From positions 24,087-88,086 of the forward strand of contig NZ_WOEZ01000117.1 in the NCBI RefSeq assembly GCF_013177735.1: a stretch of 64,000 nucleotides of DNA, given 5' to 3'. A program made the position numbers and the translations under genes. The notes beneath the pieces were generated by a model, which was not told the DNA's origin, did not search any database, and saw only the letters and a list, made by a program, of their open reading frames with translations. The DNA comes from Paraburkholderia elongata (GTDB taxonomy: Bacteria > Pseudomonadota > Gammaproteobacteria > Burkholderiales > Burkholderiaceae). This document shows, piece after piece, positions 63,201 to 64,000 of this stretch. Each line of letters begins with the position of its first letter. The stretch's first letter is position 1.

Positions 63201-64000
63201 TTACCCAGTTGCAATCGCAGCGATCGGAGTCCGTTGCAGCGGTGTAGATGCGGTAATGCGTGCGCAGATATAGCGCAGCAGCTCGCGCCATCGGTCGAGC
63301 TTCGGGAACTGCTCCGCAAAGCGTGCGACGTGGCCCAGAGCCGCACGAACATTGGCGACCAGCGATTTGATCGTATCGACCTTCGCATGCAACGGCGTGA
63401 GATATAGCTGCGTCTGTCCGGCGTGGCTGGCCATCGTACCGACCGCCGCCAGCAGCAGGGGCCGGCTTGTCACCGCTTCGAGACGTGCGCCTGGATGGGC
63501 GGCCCGACAGTACCAGCTCCACCAGTTGTAGACCAGCGCGCCGGCCCGTGCCGTCGTCTGGCAGCGGGCGATGTCCTGCGTGGTGAAGCCGCCCAGCCCC
63601 CACTGGTTCTTCAGTTCGTCGAAACCGTTTTCGCAGTCGCAGCGATCCCGGTACAGCTGGGCGATCGCCTCCAGCGGATAACGGATGTCGGTTACCAGCA
63701 CCGTATATTCCCACATCGGGTCGGCATCGAGCACCGCATCTTCGGCCAGCGTCAGCCGAAGTTGCCCGTTGGTATCGCGGCTCTCGCGAGCCAGTGCGCC
63801 GCGAATGCGCCGGCGCACGATCACAACGCGCCGCTTCGCCGACCAGCCGGTGAGCTGCAGATGATCTTCGACTACCTGGCAGCCCTGTGCATCGGGCCGG
63901 CTCCAGTCACTGCGACCGAACTGTCGCGCAATCAGCCGCTGAACGTTCTTCGTCTGGCGCAGCCTCAGCAGGTACGGTTGCTGTCGTTGCTCGAGTTCTA
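63201..64000 (-). CDS. IS1380-family transposase, C-terminal part (cut by window edge)
   Basis: About 266 codons of a DDE transposase of the IS1380 type, open from the window edge to TAA at 63,203-63,201. Typical segments are L-R-Q-T-K-N-V-Q-R-L, S-D-W-S-R-P-D-A-Q, R-V-V-I-V-R-R-R, the Y-R-D-R-C-D-C-E-N-G-F-D-E-L-K-N-Q-W-G motif with the catalytic Glu, and S-R-P-L-L-L-A-A-V-G. The N-terminus lies beyond the window. The left end of the element is at about 63,184-63,200, directly against the first RIT recombinase gene. Confidence 0.92.
   Translation of the reverse strand, partial: ELEQRQQPYLLRLRQTKNVQRLIARQFGRSDWSRPDAQGCQVVEDHLQLTGWSAKRRVVIVRRRIRGALARESRDTNGQLRLTLAEDAVLDADPMWEYTVLVTDIRYPLEAIAQLYRDRCDCENGFDELKNQWGLGGFTTQDIARCQTTARAGALVYNWWSWYCRAAHPGARLEAVTSRPLLLAAVGTMASHAGQTQLYLTPLHAKVDTIKSLVANVRAALGHVARFAEQFPKLDRWRELLRYICARITASTPLQRTPIAAIATG

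Noticed and set aside
1..64000. tRNA or rRNA genes
   Set aside because: No cloverleaf-like or rRNA-like segment was recognised on reading; a covariance search would be needed to exclude tRNA genes.

Overview
This 64 kb window looks like an accessory region of a beta-proteobacterium, most likely Burkholderiaceae (Burkholderia, Paraburkholderia or a relative). I infer this from the style of the proteins: HU, fumarylacetoacetase, small Burkholderia-like hypothetical proteins, RIT and ISKra4 elements. No rRNA or tRNA gene was recognised. No similarity search could be run, so family names come from reading motifs.

Positions 1-52,850 are a patchwork of CoA-ester catabolism genes, mostly on the minus strand. 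The set includes two crotonase-type hydratases, two FadB/FadJ-type multifunctional proteins (one cut by the left edge), three thiolases and several SDR dehydrogenases. It also includes an acyl-CoA dehydrogenase, an AMP-forming acyl-CoA ligase, an alpha-methylacyl-CoA racemase-like protein, a CoA transferase and two family VIII (beta-lactamase-like) esterases. Ring-processing or accessory enzymes are an MDR reductase, an extradiol dioxygenase, a fumarylacetoacetase, a nitroreductase-fold reductase and a VOC protein. One tightly coupled minus-strand block (18,495 to 10,957) encodes a DUF1302 protein, a DUF1329 protein, a YCF48/BNR-repeat protein, an RND/MMPL transporter and an SDR, which reads as an envelope uptake or export system for a hydrophobic compound. 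The racemase together with beta-oxidation and the RND/DUF1302/DUF1329 set suggests breakdown of a methyl-branched isoprenoid or steroid-like compound; the substrate itself is an inference. Three unusual regulators, each carrying two TetR DNA-binding domains in one chain, lie among these genes (7,463; 34,891; 39,928).

Inside this region is a two-gene island: a class I terpene synthase (27,604-28,710) followed by a cytochrome P450 (26,238-27,586) whose frame is broken by an apparent one-base deletion.

The catabolic region is full of decayed copies of its own gene families. They include a nearly full-length acyl-CoA ligase with one frameshift and two nonsense codons, two racemase fragments, an acyl-CoA dehydrogenase, an esterase, an MDR reductase, SDR fragments, a crotonase start, a thiolase fragment, a pntB 3' end and an azoreductase 3' end. 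This suggests expansion by duplication or repeated import followed by loss.

From 52,850 rightwards the content changes. There is an ISKra4-like transposase gene with an in-frame amber codon, then a TetR gene with three similar palindromic operators, then a run of small Burkholderia-like genes, a SET-domain methyltransferase operon and HU. The right end is a recombinase-in-trio (RIT) element (59,582-63,182) that lies next to the first 15 codons of another integrase-like gene, and an IS1380-family transposase that abuts the start of its first recombinase and runs off the window.
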